Source: Mytilisepta virgata (taxonomy: Eukaryota > Mollusca > Bivalvia > Mytilida > Mytilidae). Taken from it: a DNA stretch of 64,000 nt. A program made the translations under genes and the position numbers. How positions within the stretch are numbered: position 1 is the first letter of the stretch; each line of letters opens with the position of its first letter. Shown here in pieces: positions 33,261 through 44,124 of this stretch. The notes under the pieces are model-generated. The model did no database searches, was not told where the DNA came from, and saw nothing but the letters and a program-made list of their open reading frames with translations. The DNA lies in assembly GCA_028015205.1 (NCBI GenBank), contig CM051510.1, positions 28,334,580-28,398,579 of the forward strand, given 5' to 3'.

Positions 33261-34975
33261 ATGGAAACTGTTGACAGTTGCTTAGATTCATTTAGATTCA
33301 GTTTATTAAAAACCCAAAGAGTTCAATTTTCCATGAACTCAGACAAAGTTTAATTTTATACTCTTTGGACCTCAATGTGGACCAATTTGATGACAGGGTC
33401 CAAAATGCAAAATCTAATACACAGTTAGATTCAGCATATTAAAATACCCAATATTTCCAAATTTTGTTGAAATCCAACAAAGTGTAATTTTGGAACCTAA
33501 TTTGGATCAACCTGAAAGCTGGGCTCAGAATCAAATATCTAACTACATGTTTCAATTGGATATATATATCTCAAAGAACCCCAAGAGAAAAACTTGTGTC
33601 TAATCCATTTGTCTGTATTTTTGGACAATAAAAAAATGTTTAAAACTAAACCCCAAGAGTTCAATTTTTGTTAAAATCAAACATAGTTAAGGTTTATTTC
33701 TATACTTTGAACCTCAATGTGGACCAATGTTGATAACAGTCTAATATCTAAATACACAATTAGATTTCAGCATATTGAAATACCCAATATTCCATATATT
33801 TTTCAAATCAAACAAAGTTTAATTTTGGACTCTGATTTGAACCAACTTGATAACTGGTCTCAAATTCAAATATTTAACTACATATTTAGATTAGGGATAT
33901 CAAAAAACCCTAAGAGTTCATATTTTGTTAAAATCAAACTAAGTCTAATTCTATACCCTTTGAACCTCAATGTGGATTAATTTGATAATGGGTCCAAAAT
34001 CCAAATACACAGATAGATTCAGCATATCAATCTACCCAAAATTTCCCATTTTTGTTGAAATCAAACAAATTTAATTTTGGATGGCAATTTGGACCATCTT
34101 GAAAACTAGGCCGAAAATAAAAATCTAAATACATGTTTAGATTAGCGATATCAAAAAACTCTGAGAGTTTAGTTTTTGTTAAAATCAAACTAAGTTTTGG
34201 ACCAACTTGAAAACTGGGCCCATAATAAAAAAACTAAGTACATGTTTAGATTCAGCATATCAAAGAACCCCAAGAATTCAATTTTTGTTAAAATCGAACT
34301 AAGTTTAATTTTGGACCCTTTGGACCTTAATGTAGACCAATTTGAAAACGGGACCAAAAATTAAGAATCTAAATGCACGGTTAGATTCGGCATATCAAAG
34401 AACCCCAATAGTTCAATTTTCGATGAAATCAAACAAAGTTTAATTTTGGACCCCGATTTGGACCAACTTGAAAACTGGGCCCATAATAAAAAAACTAAGT
34501 ACATGTTTAGATTCAGCATATCAAAGAACCCAAAGAATTCAATTTTTGTTAAAATCAAACTAAGTTTAATTTTGGACCCTTTGGACCTTAATGTAGACCA
34601 ATTTGAAAACGGGACCAAAAATTAAGAATCTAAATGCACGGTTAGATTTGGCATATCAAAGAACCCCAATAGTTCAATTTTCGATGAAATCAAACAAAGT
34701 TTAATTTTGGACCCCGATTTGGACCAACTTGAAAACTGGGCCCATAATAAAAAAACTAAGTACATGTTTAGATTCAGCATATCAAAGAACCCAAAGAATT
34801 CAATTTTTGTTAAAATCAAACTAAGTTTAATTTTGGACCCTTTGGACCTTAATGTAGACCAATTTGAAAACGGGACCAAAAATTAAGATCCTAAATGCAC
34901 GGTTAGATTCGGCATATCAAAGAACCCCAATAGTTAAATTTTCAATGAAATCAAACAAAGTTTAATTTTGGACCC
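33261..34975 (+). repeat. Tandem array of about 130-bp units with a recent 261-bp higher-order duplication
   Basis: Units of the form gcatatcaaagaaccccaa / aaatcaaactaagtttaatt / ggaccaacttgaaaactggg repeat through the block, old and diverged on the left. Between about 34240 and 34880 the period is exactly 261 bp (a two-unit block) and copies are nearly identical: two 85-codon minus-strand frames at 34361-34618 and 34622-34879 have the same translation. It probably sits in the long intron of the RPA-like gene. Confidence 0.8.
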
Positions 34976-35547
34976 TTTTGGCCCCTAATTCCTAAACTGT
35001 TGGGACCAAAACTCCAAAAATCAATCCCAACCTTCCTTTTGTGGTCATAAACCTTGTGTTTAAATTTCATAGATTTCTATTTACTTATACTAAAGTTATT
35101 GTGCAAAAACCAAGAAAAATGCTTATTTTGGCCCTTTTTTAGCCCCTAATTCCTAAACTGTTGGGACCAAAACTCCCAAAAACAATCCCAACCTTCCTTT
35201 TGTGGTCATAAACCTTGTGTTAAAATTTCATAGATTTCTATTTACTTATACTAGAGTTATTGTGCGAAAACCTAGAAAAATGCTTATTGGGCCCTTTTTT
35301 GGCCCCTGATTCTTAAACTGTTGGGACCAAAACTCCCAAAATCAATCCCAACCTTCCTTTTGTGGTCATAAACCTTGTGTTTAAATTTCATAGATTTCTA
35401 TTAACTTATACTAAAGTTATAGTGCGAAAACCAAATGTCTTCGGACGACGCCGCAGACGACGGACGACGACGCAGACGACGACGACAACGACGACGACGA
35501 CGCCAACGTCATACCAATATACGACCGCAAAAATTTTGCGGTCGTAT
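34976..35547 (+). repeat. Three 160-175 bp units, GAC-rich tail and terminal palindrome
   Basis: Units begin ttggcccctaattcctaaac and carry caatcccaaccttccttttg three times. A (GAC)n-like tail at about 35440-35500 follows, then a 29-bp palindrome at 35519-35547 (core gaccgcaaaaattttgcggt). It resembles the end of an element rather than a random array. The frame at 35362-35565 is a by-product of the GAC repeat. Confidence 0.65.
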
Positions 35548-35740
35548 AAAAATCTAAATACATGATGTAATAAAGGATATCAAAGAACCCCAAGGGTTCA
35601 ATTTTTGTTAAAATCAAACTAAACTTAATTTCATACCCTTTGGACCTCAAAGTGGAATGATTTGAAAATGGGGCCCAAAAAATAAAAATCCAAATACATG
35701 GCTAGACTTGGCATATCAAAGAACCCCATCTGACGTCGTA
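35548..35740 (+). repeat. Outlying unit of the 130-bp array
   Basis: Another gatatcaaagaaccccaagg-type unit, showing that the 34976-35547 element sits inside the array. Confidence 0.55.
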
Positions 35741-36059
35741 CGTACACAAGTTTCTTCAAATCCTTTTGTTTTAATACAACTTAAGAAATAAAAGACCAAA
35801 ACAAAAAAAAACAACAATACTTTTTATCTATTAGTTTTTTTTTAATACATATGTACTGGGACTCCCCATTTCGTTGATTTGTAGAAACCGTGTTATTCAG
35901 ATCTAGAGTAAGCTAAAAAAAAAAGTGAAGTGTTTTTATCCAGTTTAGTTTTTATACATTATTTATCTTAATTTGTAACTATGATAAAGGCTGTGTGATC
36001 GTTAATTGTTTTGGTTTTTGGTAGTTGTGCTTATTAATTCATCATTATATCTTTAACCG

Positions 36060-36165
36060 GATTTCAAATATTTTGATCTCGATAACTGCCGATGAGTTGT
36101 CAGTCAACGAAATGGCCATACAGTGCATCAAATTTATTTCGGTATTTTGTGATACATTTTAATAT
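36060..36165 (+). repeat. Repeat family A, 3' part
   Basis: gagttgtcagtcaacgaaat and the bases after it match the inverted copy at 18775-18865. Confidence 0.7.
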
Positions 36166-36594
36166 TTATCCGTCCATTCAGAAAACAATGCTTTCATCTC
36201 CATATTATTCGAGGAAGTGTCTTTAAAATCAACCTTTTGTTTCGCCTAAAATTTCGCCTTGACAAGCAGAATATTTAGAACATTCATGTATTTCTAATTT
36301 ATATCACAAATAGAGAATAATCAAATTGACAGCAAGCAGATTTTCTTGAATCACAGTTTGAATTTGTCAGATGTATATGGTCAAATTAAAGAGTAATTGT
36401 CTCGTTTGAAAACTTGGTTAAAAATGAAATCAGGTTAAAGCAAATTAATTTTACATACATGAATTTTTTAGATAAAGACCGTCAATATTATGAAAAAGAT
36501 ATTAAAAGCTCAGCATGATACATGGAAGATCAAACTCATACTATTGAAATTGGTAAAGAAATAAGCAATTTATACAAAGTATTAGAAAAGTATT
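36166..36594. other. AT-rich stretch within the Helitron-like region
   Basis: Nothing recognisable. Confidence 0.3.
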
Positions 36595-36915
36595 GTTTTT
36601 GGCCCCTAATTCATAAACGGTTAGGGCCATAATCCCGAAAATCAATCCCAACCTTCCTTTTATGGTATGGAACCTTGTGGTACAATTTCATAGAGATCCA
36701 TAGACTTAAACTCAAGTTATTGTCTGGAAACCAGAAAATCCTTGTTTTTTGGCCCCTAATTCCTAAACGGTTGGGACTATAACCCCCAAAATCAATCCCA
36801 ACCTTCTTTTTGTGGTATGGAACCTTGTGGTTCAATGTCATAGAGATACATTCACTTATACTAAAGTTATTGTCCGGAAACCAAATGTCTTCGGATGACG
36901 ACGACGACGACATGA
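36595..36915 (+). repeat. Second copy of the GAC-tailed repeat
   Basis: Two ggcccctaattc...caatcccaaccttc units ending in accaaatgtcttcggatgac and a (GAC)n tail, as at 34976-35500, but without the palindrome. Confidence 0.65.
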
Positions 36916-37421
36916 TAAATGGTAAATACACAAAATTACAAAGAATTGTACTATTGAAATATTTAAGTTTTCTGTAAATCAAGATTATATTCAATCTTTA
37001 TTTAGATTGCTTAATTATTCTGAACAGACAAAGTCATGATGTTAAGGTATCCGGACCATAAATGACCACGTGATTATTCGAAAGTTCCCGGATGTTCCAT
37101 ACAACGCAATTGAAATGACATCGGTAATTATCGGCAAACTTCGGAAATGTCAATATAACTAACTTATTTTTACAGACTTCATATAAGCAACAGAGTGTGT
37201 TTCAACTTCAGAAAAAAATATATACAAAATTCCAGCTTTAAATTTTTTGGTTCAGCCATTCACGGTAAAAAAGAGATACACTTTTCGTTCATGATCTATT
37301 ATGGTCCAAATACCTTAATACTTTTATTATGCTTCTATCTTGTTTGCAATTTTACAAATTTACTCTACATATAACATTTCATAACTTGTTTATAGAGGGC
37401 TAATAATTTAAGCTCACTTAC

Positions 37422-37526
37422 TGGTTCATCAATTTCTAATTTTCTACATTTGCTTGATGGTTCCACTTTCATATCCTTAAATATATGATGAAAATGTTCT
37501 AATATCCTCAAAATGTTTAAAGGCAT
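37422..37526 (-). CDS. Probable start exon of the RPA-like gene
   Basis: ATG at 37526 (context aacATGCC) opens 35 codons ending at the strong donor GAACCA|GTAAGT in phase 0, matching the next exon at 32627. It lies in the proximal copy of the 3,096-bp duplication; an identical distal copy is at 40518-40622. The intron to 32627 is about 4.8 kb and filled with later repeats. Confidence 0.45.
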
Positions 37527-37552
37527 GTTATATATATAAGCATATCTATAGG

Positions 37553-39370
37553 TTAATCAACCCATAATTTATGTCTGATCATCTCAATATAGCAGAAGAA
37601 CATGTAATCAACTTCTCCAATAGAAAAGGACACACGATTTGCATCTCCATAGGTTTTATGTAACATTTCTCTAAATGTTCTGCACATTAGAATTTTTTTA
37701 ACATTTTGGATAGTATTCAAATTTTCTTCAATGTTTTCATTTGGGTGAATGTCAATCAGTATTCCTTCATACATGACTTTACAGTAGAGTACTATTTCCA
37801 GTGATGGATTACACAATAAATCAGCACTTAACCCTAAATGCTGGAGAGTTCTTTTTATAGTATCTTCATTAAGGAATACATCAGAATTGACATTAATTGA
37901 ATGTAACAAATAGTCAAATCCATTGTCAATAAAGTCAAAAATGTACACATTGTTAAATTCATCTTTAAAATAGGCACTGTCACCATATTCATTAAAATTG
38001 AGATTGTCATTATGGAAGGAAATAACTTCAAAATCATATTTATAAGTGTATGTTGCATCAGCTCTCATGACCTCTTTTAAATGAGAGAGAATTTCAATCA
38101 CTGGTACAGGTAGTTCATTCAGTGGCAGTTTTTTCTCAACAACAGTGATACCACTTAAAACTGTTAGAGGTAATGGTGTTAAATGTGTCATGATCTGGTG
38201 TATCTTTCAATACTACAGGACCTTTAAAGTATAATATTTTAAAGTGATGTAATATAAATTGTAATTCCCATTAAAAGAACAATTTCAAATTCATTGAACC
38301 GCCTTGGTGATCTCGTGGTAGGGTGCTCGCCCCGAGTGCGGAAGGTCGCAGGTTCGATCCCCGGCCGGGTCAAACCAAAGACATTAAAATTGGTATTTGC
38401 TACTTCTCCGTCAAGCATGCGGCATTTAGGAGTAAGAACAAAGACTGGTCGGCTAGGAGTCAGTATAATGTGTCCGAGTGAGGTGATATGTCTTCCCGCG
38501 GACAGTTACCTCGTGAGCTAGCAGATTAAAATTCCGACTTAGCGTGTCGATCTAGTACAAAGCAGGGATCATATTCATTGTCATGCCAACATGTTCTCGT
38601 CCTGATAAGCACCTGGTTGCCACTGGACATTAAACAATAATTCATCCATCCATCCATCAAATTCATTGTGTAATCTTGTAATGAACACTAATTATTTTGC
38701 ACAAGACAATTCACTGCTGGTGACAGTTGGTGTGATTCAGTTGTTTAATAAATTACTATGATACAAGTTTTCACTTCAACAGCATGGGAAATTTTTAATA
38801 GAATCAATTGTGAGTACATTATCATGATTATGTTAAATTTTTGGATTGGTCATGTTGGTCACAAAGTTAAAGGAAATGACATTTATATATAATGATGCAT
38901 TTGTAGTATACATGTAGTCAAAATATGAAGTTTCAAGACTGGACCATTATTCATATCTCGAAATGTAACATCTTCAAAAGTTCACAACATAATATAAAAC
39001 TATTGTTTCATCCAAATATTCTACATTGAGCCTCTTTGGTGTGATATGAACATATTTTTAACATTATACCAGAGGACATCTAAAAAAATCATTTTAACTT
39101 AGTTTGTTTTTAATGGTGATGTACATTTAGATCTATAAAATGTTTTGTAAACATTTATATAAAATGAGCATGATGATGATAATACACTCCATCTGATTAA
39201 GAAACTCACAAGGTCATAGGACCAGGTGAACATTGTTATATGACAATAATTCTTTTTAACCACCATTACAATACTTTAGGATACACATGATACATGTAGA
39301 TGGACTTTAAACATATATTTGTTTAATTATCTTTACATACCAAGAGTCTTGAACTTCTTTTTGGTGGCAT
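37553..39370 (-). CDS. Two-exon gene of unknown function in the Helitron-like cluster, proximal copy
   Basis: Exon 1 (39370-39341) starts ATG CCA CCA AAA in the peptide word MPPKRSSRLL. It is preceded by an acceptor (ttattttcag at 39394, leaving a 23-nt UTR piece) and ends at donor CTCTTG|GTATGT, phase 0. Exon 2 (38203-37553) begins after gtattgaaag in phase 0, includes ATG at 38191 and runs 216 codons to TAA. The product would be 226 residues. The second exon alone could also be translated from its own ATG (212 codons). I do not recognise the protein; it is acidic, with words such as FDFIDNGFDYLL and FSIGEVDYMFFCYIE, and has no obvious signal peptide. The intron holds SINE 1 at 38297. Its place beside RPA-like and Rep-helicase genes suggests a Helitron accessory gene. 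Confidence 0.5.
38297..38656 (+). mobile_element. SINE family 1, full-length, with target-site duplication
   Basis: It is flanked by the 12-bp direct repeat tcaaattcattg (38285-38296, 38657-38668). The tRNA-like head has gtggtagggtgctcg and gcaggttcgatcccc; the body begins caaagacattaaaattgg; the tail is atccatccatccatc. A complete reference copy for the family in this window. Confidence 0.88.
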
Positions 39371-39720
39371 TTTTTATTGTTGAAACAGTTTTTCTGAAAA
39401 TAAATAAACAAAATATTTTTGTGTTCAAAATGGCAAATGCATACAGAATTGGTAAAGTATTTACCATGTTTACATTTCTAAAGGGAGCAATACTTTCTGA
39501 AATGTCCATTAATAGATAATATGATTTATTGGGCATATTTTTACATATGAGAAGATATAAATAATTACATTGTATTGCTTAGTACATGTATCACTTTGTG
39601 GTGTGAGTCAAGACTTCATGTTGAAGGCCATACTGACACCAGTCACCTTTAATTGCTTATATTACTACTTTAAATCTTGAATTGAGAGTTGTCTCAGTTG
39701 AAATTTGCTACATCTTTTTG

Positions 39721-39987
39721 TTTTGTTTGTTTAGTTGAGGTTTAACGCCGTTTTCAGCACATTTTGGCCATTTCGCGGCGGCCAGTTTTTATTGGTGGAG
39801 GAAGCCGGAGTGCCCGGAGAGAACCACCGACCTTCGGTAGGAAAATTGGCAATCCTTGTCAATTAAGATCGGAGTCGAACACACCCCGCCACAGGTGAGA
39901 TTCGAACTCACAACCCCAGCGTTGACAGGCTAGTGATCAGTAGTAGTCATGAAGAACTACCTAGACCACTCGGCCACCAAGGCCCCT
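39721..39987 (-). mobile_element. SINE family 2, full-length, with target-site duplication
   Basis: It is flanked by catctttttg at 39711-39720 and 39988-39997. On the minus strand the head starts ggggccttggtggccgagtg with a long tRNA-like fold, B-box-like gagttcgaatctcac, conserved core and an ACAAAC-rich tail. Confidence 0.88.
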
Positions 39988-40517
39988 CATCTTTTTGTGT
40001 TTCTATATATACATCTCAAAGCAATTTAGAAGAAAGTAGTTAATACTCCACTCCTGAATACATGATATTGGAAAAAAATTAAGTTTTGCACAAACATAGT
40101 ATTTCTCATCTTTGTTTAACATGTTCCTATCATTCAAAAGTTTAATAAAAATGATTTTTTGATGCTAATACAGGGATTTTCCAACCCTCATTTGGGCCCC
40201 AATCCCAAAGAGAACTATGCTCTTTATCGGCAAACTTCGGAAATGTCAATATAACTAACTTATTTTTACAGACTTCATATAAGCAACAGAGTGTGTTTCA
40301 ACTTCAGAAAAAAATATATACAAAATTCCAGCTTTAAATTTTTTGGTTCAGCCATTCACGGTAAAAAAGAGATACACTTTTCGTTCATGATCTATTATGG
40401 TCCAAATACCTTAATACTTTTATTATGCTTCTATCTTGTTTGCAATTTTACAAATTTACTCTACATATAACATTTCATAACTTGTTTATAGAGGGCTAAT
40501 AATTTAAGCTCACTTAC

Positions 40518-40622
40518 TGGTTCATCAATTTCTAATTTTCTACATTTGCTTGATGGTTCCACTTTCATATCCTTAAATATATGATGAAAATGTTCTAATA
40601 TCCTCAAAATGTTTAAAGGCAT
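40518..40622 (-). CDS. Duplicate of the RPA-like start exon
   Basis: Same sequence as 37422-37526, shifted by 3,096 bp. It offers an alternative first exon or is redundant. Confidence 0.4.
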
Positions 40623-40648
40623 GTTATATATATAAGCATATCTATAGG

Positions 40649-42466
40649 TTAATCAACCCATAATTTATGTCTGATCATCTCAATATAGCAGAAGAACATG
40701 TAATCAACTTCTCCAATAGAAAAGGACACACGATTTGCATCTCCATAGGTTTTATGTAACATTTCTCTAAATGTTCTGCACATTAGAATTTTTTTAACAT
40801 TTTGGATAGTATTCAAATTTTCTTCAATGTTTTCATTTGGGTGAATGTCAATCAGTATTCCTTCATACATGACTTTACAGTAGAGTACTATTTCCAGTGA
40901 TGGATTACACAATAAATCAGCACTTAACCCTAAATGCTGGAGAGTTCTTTTTATAGTATCTTCATTAAGGAATACATCAGAATTGACATTAATTGAATGT
41001 AACAAATAGTCAAATCCATTGTCAATAAAGTCAAAAATGTACACATTGTTAAATTCATCTTTAAAATAGGCACTGTCACCATATTCATTAAAATTGAGAT
41101 TGTCATTATGGAAGGAAATAACTTCAAAATCATATTTATAAGTGTATGTTGCATCAGCTCTCATGACCTCTTTTAAATGAGAGAGAATTTCAATCACTGG
41201 TACAGGTAGTTCATTCAGTGGCAGTTTTTTCTCAACAACAGTGATACCACTTAAAACTGTTAGAGGTAATGGTGTTAAATGTGTCATGATCTGGTGTATC
41301 TTTCAATACTACAGGACCTTTAAAGTATAATATTTTAAAGTGATGTAATATAAATTGTAATTCCCATTAAAAGAACAATTTCAAATTCATTGAACCGCCT
41401 TGGTGATCTCGTGGTAGGGTGCTCGCCCCGAGTGCGGAAGGTCGCAGGTTCGATCCCCGGCCGGGTCAAACCAAAGACATTAAAATTGGTATTTGCTACT
41501 TCTCCGTCAAGCATGCGGCATTTAGGAGTAAGAACAAAGACTGGTCGGCTAGGAGTCAGTATAATGTGTCCGAGTGAGGTGATATGTCTTCCCGCGGACA
41601 GTTACCTCGTGAGCTAGCAGATTAAAATTCCGACTTAGCGTGTCGATCTAGTACAAAGCAGGGATCATATTCATTGTCATGCCAACATGTTCTCGTCCTG
41701 ATAAGCACCTGGTTGCCACTGGACGTTAAACAATAATTCATCCATCCATCCATCAAATTCATTGTGTAATCTTGTAATGAACACTAATTATTTTGCACAA
41801 GACAATTCACTGCTGGTGACAGTTGGTGTGATTCAGTTGTTTAATAAATTACTATGATACAAGTTTTCACTTCAACAGCATGGGAAATTTTTAATAGAAT
41901 CAATTGTGAGTACATTATCATGATTATGTTAAATTTTTGGATTGGTCATGTTGGTCACAAAGTTAAAGGAAATGACATTTATATATAATGATGCATTTGT
42001 AGTATACATGTAATCAAAATATGAAGTTTCAAGACTGGACCATTATTCATATCTCGAAATGTAACATCTTCAAAAGTTCACAACATAATATAAAACTATT
42101 GTTTCATCCAAATATTCTACATTGAGCCTCTTTGGTGTGATATGAACATATTTTTAACATTATACCAGAGGACATCTAAAAAAATCATTTTAACTTAGTT
42201 TGTTTTTAATGGTGATGTACATTTAGATCTATAAAATGTTTTGTAAACATTTATATAAAATGAGCATGATGATGATAATACACTCCATCTGATTAAGAAA
42301 CTCACAAGGTCATAGGACCAGGTGAACATTGTTATATGACAATAATTCTTTTTAACCACCATTACAATACTTTAGGATACACATGATACATGTAGATGGA
42401 CTTTAAACATATATTTGTTTAATTATCTTTACATACCAAGAGTCTTGAACTTCTTTTTGGTGGCAT
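40649..42466 (-). CDS. Two-exon gene of unknown function, distal copy
   Basis: Identical gene shifted by 3,096 bp: exon 1 at 42466-42437 and exon 2 at 41299-40649. Neither of the two differences between the duplicated units falls in the exons, so both copies encode the same protein. Confidence 0.5.
41393..41752 (+). mobile_element. SINE family 1, duplicate of the copy at 38297
   Basis: Copied by the segmental duplication, not by retrotransposition: it shares the insertion site and target duplication. One substitution (A to G at 41725). Confidence 0.88.
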
Positions 42467-42816
42467 TTTTTATTGTTGAAACAGTTTTTCTGAAAATAAA
42501 TAAACAAAATATTTTTGTGTTCAAAATGGCAAATGCATACAGAATTGGTAAAGTATTTACCATGTTTACATTTCTAAAGGGAGCAATACTTTCTGAAATG
42601 TCCATTAATAGATAATATGATTTATTGGGCATATTTTTACATATGAGAAGATATAAATAATTACATTGTATTGCTTAGTACATGTATCACTTTGTGGTGT
42701 GAGTCAAGACTTCATGTTGAAGGCCATACTGACACCAGTCACCTTTAATTGCTTATATTACTACTTTAAATCTTGAATTGAGAGTTGTCTCAGTTGAAAT
42801 TTGCTACATCTTTTTG

Positions 42817-43083
42817 TTTTGTTTGTTTAGTTGAGGTTTAACGCCGTTTTCAGCACATTTTGGCCATTTCGCGGCGGCCAGTTTTTATTGGTGGAGGAAG
42901 CCGGAGTGCCCGGAGAGAACCACCGACCTTCGGTAGGAAAATTGGCAATCCTTGTCAATTAAGATCGGAGTCGAACACACCCCGCCACAGGTGAGATTCG
43001 AACTCACAACCCCAGCGTTGACAGGCTAGTGATCAGTAGTAGTCATGAAGAACTACCTAGACCACTCGGCCACCAAGGCCCCT
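42817..43083 (-). mobile_element. SINE family 2, duplicate of the copy at 39721
   Basis: Same insertion site and target duplication, carried by the 3,096-bp duplication. Confidence 0.88.
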
Positions 43084-43319
43084 CATCTTTTTGTGTTTCT
43101 ATATATACATCTCAAAGCAATTTAGAAGAAAGTAGTTAATACTCCACTCCTGAATACATGATATTGGAAAAAAATTAAGTTTTGCACAAACATAGTATTT
43201 CTCATCTTTGTTTAACATGTTCCTATCATTCAAAAGTTTAATAAAAATGATTTTTTGATGCTAATACAGGGATTTTCCAACCCTCATTTGGGCCCCAATC
43301 CCAAAGAGAACTATGCTCT

Positions 43320-43795
43320 TTTTTTCCCAATTTTCAGCTCTAAAATCCCCAATCGTATATAGACATTGTCGCGAGAATTTGTTGGTGTCGTATCATGGTT
43401 TTTTGTTAACAAAACTCTTGAATCTTGTTTGCAATTCATGCAGTTATTCCTTCTCAGAATGCAGGATTTTGCACATAATTTTTCAAAATTTTCTTGGGGG
43501 GGGGGGGGGCATGTCCCTAAGCCTCCTAGCAAGTTGCACAGAGGTGAAGCAGTGTGCCCTCCAACATACTAATATATTTCCCCCAAAGCCAACATTTCAC
43601 GAACTTTTATTCCCAGTTGCATGGGCCCTGGGCCCTTTCCCCTAAACACTAGGAAAATCACTGTAATACATCTAGTTAATCAGCTATAATTAAATTGATA
43701 AATAAACATCTGCAGGAAAAATGTCAGCTTCAAGTGAACAGACAAAAAATCCACATCATGTACATGTATACCAGGAATAAATATATTCACAGAGG
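43320..43795. other. Non-coding stretch with a G run
   Basis: A G-rich run at about 43496-43509 is followed by C-rich motifs. The overlapping short frames here have no recognisable product. Confidence 0.3.
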
Positions 43796-44117
43796 CCCAA
43801 TATCTGGAAATTTTTGTTAATCTAATTAAATTTACTGGAATTTTGGGGCAAATTCGGTCATGGCCCCCTTTTTTTAGGAGCCCAAAATGTTGTGGGACCG
43901 AAAAGGTGTATAGTAACTGAAAACCCCTTATGATATCATTACTTACATCAGTTTTTAAAGATGTTACAATTTGAAATTGTTTGTTTATTTTTCCCTGTAG
44001 ACTTCTTTATATAGTAAACCCTATAGGTTTAGTCTTGCCCAGAAGTTTCAGAAAACAAAGATTTTTGTAAAAATTAACGATGCCAAGTGATGAGAAAAGC
44101 TCACTTAACCCTTCGAA
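43796..44117 (+). repeat. Interspersed repeat ending in a small hairpin
   Basis: It ends aagtgatgagaaaagctcac followed by ttaacccttcg (44085-44116), in which aagtga and tcactt can pair. I recall this terminus as very common in bivalve genomes. The element abuts the zinc-finger ORF 3' end, so the natural end of that ORF may have been altered. Confidence 0.55.
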
Positions 44118-44124
44118 TAAATAA

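Larger units (their letters stand above)
37128..40223. repeat. 3,096-bp tandem duplication, proximal copy
   Basis: The unit holds the RPA-like start exon, the two-exon unknown gene, one SINE 1 and one SINE 2. The next 3,096 bp repeat it in the same orientation. The junction shows only tta/tt microhomology. Comparing the copies by eye shows just two substitutions (38629 A vs 41725 G; 38917 G vs 42013 A). Confidence 0.95.
40224..43319. repeat. 3,096-bp tandem duplication, distal copy
   Basis: Second copy of 37128-40223, about 99.9% identical by eye. It joins unique sequence at about 43320. Confidence 0.95.

Noticed and set aside
34361..34879. Two identical 85-residue proteins
   Set aside because: They are readings of the 261-bp tandem repeat; frames are open only because the unit length is a multiple of three.
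38297..38400. A tRNA gene at the SINE head
   Set aside because: The tRNA-like part continues into a SINE body with an ATCC tail and target duplication.
37128..43319. Two alleles placed in tandem by the assembler
   Set aside because: Only two differences in 3,096 bp is far below the heterozygosity expected in a mussel. A same-haplotype assembly duplication remains possible and is flagged instead.
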